A stretch of 15,982 bases of DNA from Solirubrobacterales bacterium 70-9 (GTDB lineage: Bacteria; Actinomycetota; Thermoleophilia; Solirubrobacterales; 70-9). The notes under the pieces were generated by a model, which did not search any database, was not told the DNA's origin, and saw only the letters and a program-made list of their open reading frames with translations. This document shows, in pieces, positions 13,637 to 15,982 of the stretch (within the stretch, counting starts at the first letter, position 1; each line of letters begins with the position of its first letter). The stretch covers positions 1 through 15,982 of the forward strand of contig MKSH01000014.1 of assembly GCA_001898095.1 (NCBI GenBank), given 5' to 3'. The position numbers were made by a program, and so were the translations under genes.

Positions 13637-13888
13637 ATGGCGACGGTCGATGTGTCGAAAGGTGCCAGGGCCTCCCGACGGAGCTGGCCGCTCGAGCGCG
13701 TCCTCTTCCTGCTGGCGGGGAAGATGACCATCCTCAGCGCGGCGCTTGCCGCCCTGGTCAGCCCCTGGTTCCTGCTGCTGACCGTCTTCGTCGGCGCCAA
13801 CCAGCTCGCCTTCGTCGCCTTCGGCAACTGCCCGAGCTCCTGGCTCCTGCAGCGCTACCTCGGCTTCCGGCGCGGGTGCCCGCGATGA
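13637..13888 (+). CDS. DUF2892 (YgaP-TM-like) small membrane protein
   Basis: An 83-residue protein with two hydrophobic segments (about residues 20-40 and 44-62). The segment FGNCPSSWLLQRYLGFR (62-78) carries the conserved CP motif of DUF2892 proteins. The ATG at 13637 has AAAGGA 7 bases upstream; the open frame extends further left but that part covers the divergent gap. The stop overlaps the start of the MMPL transporter by 4 bases (ATGA). DUF2892 proteins often sit beside ArsR-type, rhodanese or exporter genes, and C65 may take part in sulfur or metal chemistry. Function not proven. Confidence 0.87.
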   Translation: MATVDVSKGARASRRSWPLERVLFLLAGKMTILSAALAALVSPWFLLLTVFVGANQLAFVAFGNCPSSWLLQRYLGFRRGCPR

Positions 13889-15982
13889 GCGCGCTCGGGC
13901 CGATCGGACGGCTGGGGCGGTTCGCCGCCCTGCACCGGCGCGCGGTCTTCGCCTCCTGGGCGGTCGTCGCCGTCGCCCTCGGCGTCTTCGCGCCGCGGGT
14001 CGAGACGGCGCTCTCCGGCGCGGGCTGGCAGGCGAACGGGTCCGAGTCGGTGAAGGTCCGCGAAGCCGCCGACCGCGCCTTCGGCGGCGCCGGCTCCTAC
14101 GCGATCCAGGTAGCCGTCCACTCCCCCGAGCTGACCGCCACGGACCCGGCCTTCCGCCGCACGGTCGCGCGCGTCGGCGGCATGCTGGGGTCGAATTCGA
14201 AGGTGGGCCGGGTGTTCCCGCCGGCGGCGAGCGGGCAGGTCTCGGCCGACGGCCACACGGCGGTGATCGTCGGCACCGCCGCCGCGACCCCGAACGAGAT
14301 GGTCGCCGCAGCCGACGACCTGAAGACCGAAGTCGCCGCCGTCGCCGCGCCCGGGGTCGAAGCGAACCTCACCGGCGCCGCCGGGATGTGGTCGGACTTC
14401 AACGAAGCCAACCGCGAAGCGATGATGAAGTCCGAGCTCTTCTCCTGGCCGGTGACGCTGGCGGTCCTCGTCCTCGCCTTCGGCTCGCTGGTCGCCGCCG
14501 GTCTGCCGCTGCTGTTGACGATCGTCGACCTCGTCGCCTCCGCCGGGGTCCTCTACCTCGGCACCCTGATCTCGCCGATCTCGATCTGGGCGATGAACTT
14601 CGCCCTGATGTTCGCCCTCGCACTCGGCATCGACTACGCGCTCTTCGTCGTGATGCGCTTCCGGGGCGCGCTGTTCGGGCAGCACGAGGACGTGCCTCGC
14701 GCGGTCGGCGAGACGATGGACACGGCCGGCAAGGCGGTCCTCTTCTCCGGCATCACCGTGCTGATCTCGCTCTCGGCGGTGATGCTGGTGCCGAGCCCGG
14801 CCTTCCGCTCGATGTCGCTGGGGATCATGTTCTCGGTGGTCTTCGTCCTCGCCGCGACGCTGACCCTGCTGCCGGCGGTGCTTTCGAAGCTGGGGCCGCG
14901 CGTCGACAAGCTCTCGCTGCCCTGGGCCCATTCGGGCGACCACCGCTCGGCCCGCTTCGGCCGTTGGGGCGAGGTTCTCTGGCGCCATCCGGCCGCCTTC
15001 GGGGGCCTGGCCCTGGTCGTCCTGGTCGCGCTGGCGCTGCCGGTGCTGAGCCTGAAGACGGGGATGCCCTCGATCAAGGTCGTGCCCAAGAAGGATCCCT
15101 CCCGGATCGGCTACCGCCAGGTCAGCGCCGGCTTCGGCCCCGGCACGCCGGGCACCCTGCAGGTGGTGGTGCCGCGCGGGGAAGCCGCCGCGACGGCCGC
15201 CGCCCTGCGCGCCGACGCGGGCGTCGCCGCGGTCGGCAGGCCGCTTCCCGGGCGCGAAGGACTGGCCCTGATCGAGGCCGTCCCGACTACCGGCCCCTCC
15301 ACCGAAGCGAGCGGCGCGACGCTCGACCGCCTGCGCGGGGAGCTGCCGCCGGGTGCTCTTGTCGGCGGCCCCTCGGCGGAGAACCACGACCTCGAAGCGG
15401 CGCTCGCGGCGAAGACGCCGCTGGTGATCGGAGTGGTCCTCGGCCTCGGCTTCCTGCTCCTGCTGATCGCCTTCCAGGCACCGCTGGTGGCGGCGATCGG
15501 GGTGCTCGCCAACCTGCTCTCGGTCGGCGCCGCGTTCGGCGTCGCCAAGCTGATCTTCCAGGACGGCCACGGGGCCGGCCTGCTCGGCTTCGAAGCGCAG
15601 GGGTTCGTCGACGCCTGGGGGCCGGTCTTCTTCTTCGCGATGATCTTCGCGATCGCGATGGACTACACGGTCTTCCTGCTCTCCTCCGCGCGCGAGCACT
15701 GGGAAGCGTCCGGCGACCCGAAGCAGGCGATGATCGGCGGCCTCGCCCCCTCCGGCCGGGTGATCCTCGCCGCCGGCGCGGTGATGGTGGCGGTGTTCTT
15801 CACCTTCGCCCTCTCCGGCCCGCTGCCGCCGAAGGAGATGGGGATGATCCTCGGGATCGCGGTCCTTCTCGACGCCTTCCTCGTCCGCCTGCTCCTGCTG
15901 CCGGTATTCCTGCGGCTGAGCGGGCGCGCCGCCTGGTGGCTGCCGAGCTGGCTCGACCGGGTGCTCCCCGACGTGCATTTCG
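13885..15982 (+). CDS. MMPL-family RND transporter, nearly complete, 3' end missing
   Basis: I translated this plus-strand frame by hand: 699 codons without a stop, ending at the window edge. The N-terminal TM near residues 20-40 is followed by an extracellular domain to about 185. A TM bundle then carries ALGIDYALFVVMRFRG (about residue 250), the proton-relay motif with Asp-Tyr. The second half repeats the plan: a TM around 370, a shorter outer domain, a TM bundle from about 510, and the matching AIAMDYTVFLLSSAREHW near 590. MMPL pumps export lipids or small hydrophobic molecules across the membrane. The ATG at 13885 overlaps DUF2892 by 4 bases, so the two are one unit under the divergent ArsR-family regulator. 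Usual length is 700-750, so little is missing. Cargo unknown. Confidence 0.92.
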   Translation, partial: MSALGPIGRLGRFAALHRRAVFASWAVVAVALGVFAPRVETALSGAGWQANGSESVKVREAADRAFGGAGSYAIQVAVHSPELTATDPAFRRTVARVGGMLGSNSKVGRVFPPAASGQVSADGHTAVIVGTAAATPNEMVAAADDLKTEVAAVAAPGVEANLTGAAGMWSDFNEANREAMMKSELFSWPVTLAVLVLAFGSLVAAGLPLLLTIVDLVASAGVLYLGTLISPISIWAMNFALMFALALGIDYALFVVMRFRGALFGQHEDVPRAVGETMDTAGKAVLFSGITVLISLSAVMLVPSPAFRSMSLGIMFSVVFVLAATLTLLPAVLSKLGPRVDKLSLPWAHSGDHRSARFGRWGEVLWRHPAAFGGLALVVLVALALPVLSLKTGMPSIKVVPKKDPSRIGYRQVSAGFGPGTPGTLQVVVPRGEAAATAAALRADAGVAAVGRPLPGREGLALIEAVPTTGPSTEASGATLDRLRGELPPGALVGGPSAENHDLEAALAAKTPLVIGVVLGLGFLLLLIAFQAPLVAAIGVLANLLSVGAAFGVAKLIFQDGHGAGLLGFEAQGFVDAWGPVFFFAMIFAIAMDYTVFLLSSAREHWEASGDPKQAMIGGLAPSGRVILAAGAVMVAVFFTFALSGPLPPKEMGMILGIAVLLDAFLVRLLLLPVFLRLSGRAAWWLPSWLDRVLPDVHF

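Noticed and set aside
13855..15978. A 707-codon minus-strand open frame opposite the MMPL gene
   Set aside because: Translation is a low-complexity, charged sequence; the plus strand encodes an unmistakable MMPL transporter.

Overview
The window is high-GC throughout, and its gene content fits an actinobacterium, most likely of the Thermoleophilia/Solirubrobacterales type. The signs are ATGA-style stop/start overlaps, a c-di-AMP riboswitch ahead of an NlpC/P60 cell-wall hydrolase, an EfeU/EfeB iron pair, and a very large secreted dimethylformamidase-like protein carrying DUF4082 and fibronectin type III modules. The assignment is inferred from gene content; no rRNA, tRNA or CRISPR array was seen.

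Layout. (1) Bases 1-2707, minus strand: a tightly packed operon read leftwards. It encodes an NmtR-like nickel/cobalt sensor, a short His-rich CDF metal exporter, a methyltransferase-like protein and a CtaG cytochrome c oxidase assembly factor that runs off the left edge. (2) Bases 2727-3152, plus strand: a CadC-like ArsR/SmtB sensor, divergent from NmtR across a 19-bp gap that holds an imperfect operator palindrome. (3) Bases 3173-5270, minus strand: efeU followed by efeB, with no efeO between or beside them. (4) Bases 5347-6111, plus strand: promoter, c-di-AMP (ydaO/yuaA) riboswitch and a secreted NlpC/P60-like hydrolase starting with TTG. (5) Bases 6124-11576, minus strand: a 1641-residue DMFase-like/Ig/DUF4082/Fn3 protein overlapped by 4 bp by a small DUF3558-like lipoprotein. 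(6) Bases 11736-12733: a decayed IS1595-family (ISXO2-type) insertion sequence with inverted ends and a transposase broken by three frameshifts. Next to it lies a truncated, possibly ArsM-like, methyltransferase 3' end with its terminator. (7) Bases 13240-15982: an ArsR-type regulator divergent from a DUF2892 membrane protein and an MMPL transporter, which are coupled by ATGA. A perfect 6+6 palindrome lies in the gap.

Taken together, the left third is a metal-homeostasis block: Ni/Co or Cd/Pb/Zn sensing, CDF export, oxidase assembly and iron uptake. The centre is a cell-envelope and secreted-protein block with second-messenger control. The right third is a recombined region with an old IS, a gene remnant and a regulated exporter module. 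The least described features are the NmtR-CDF-methyltransferase-CtaG operon with two different metal sensors sharing one operator, the efeUB pair lacking efeO, and the giant DMFase-like protein translationally coupled to a lipoprotein.
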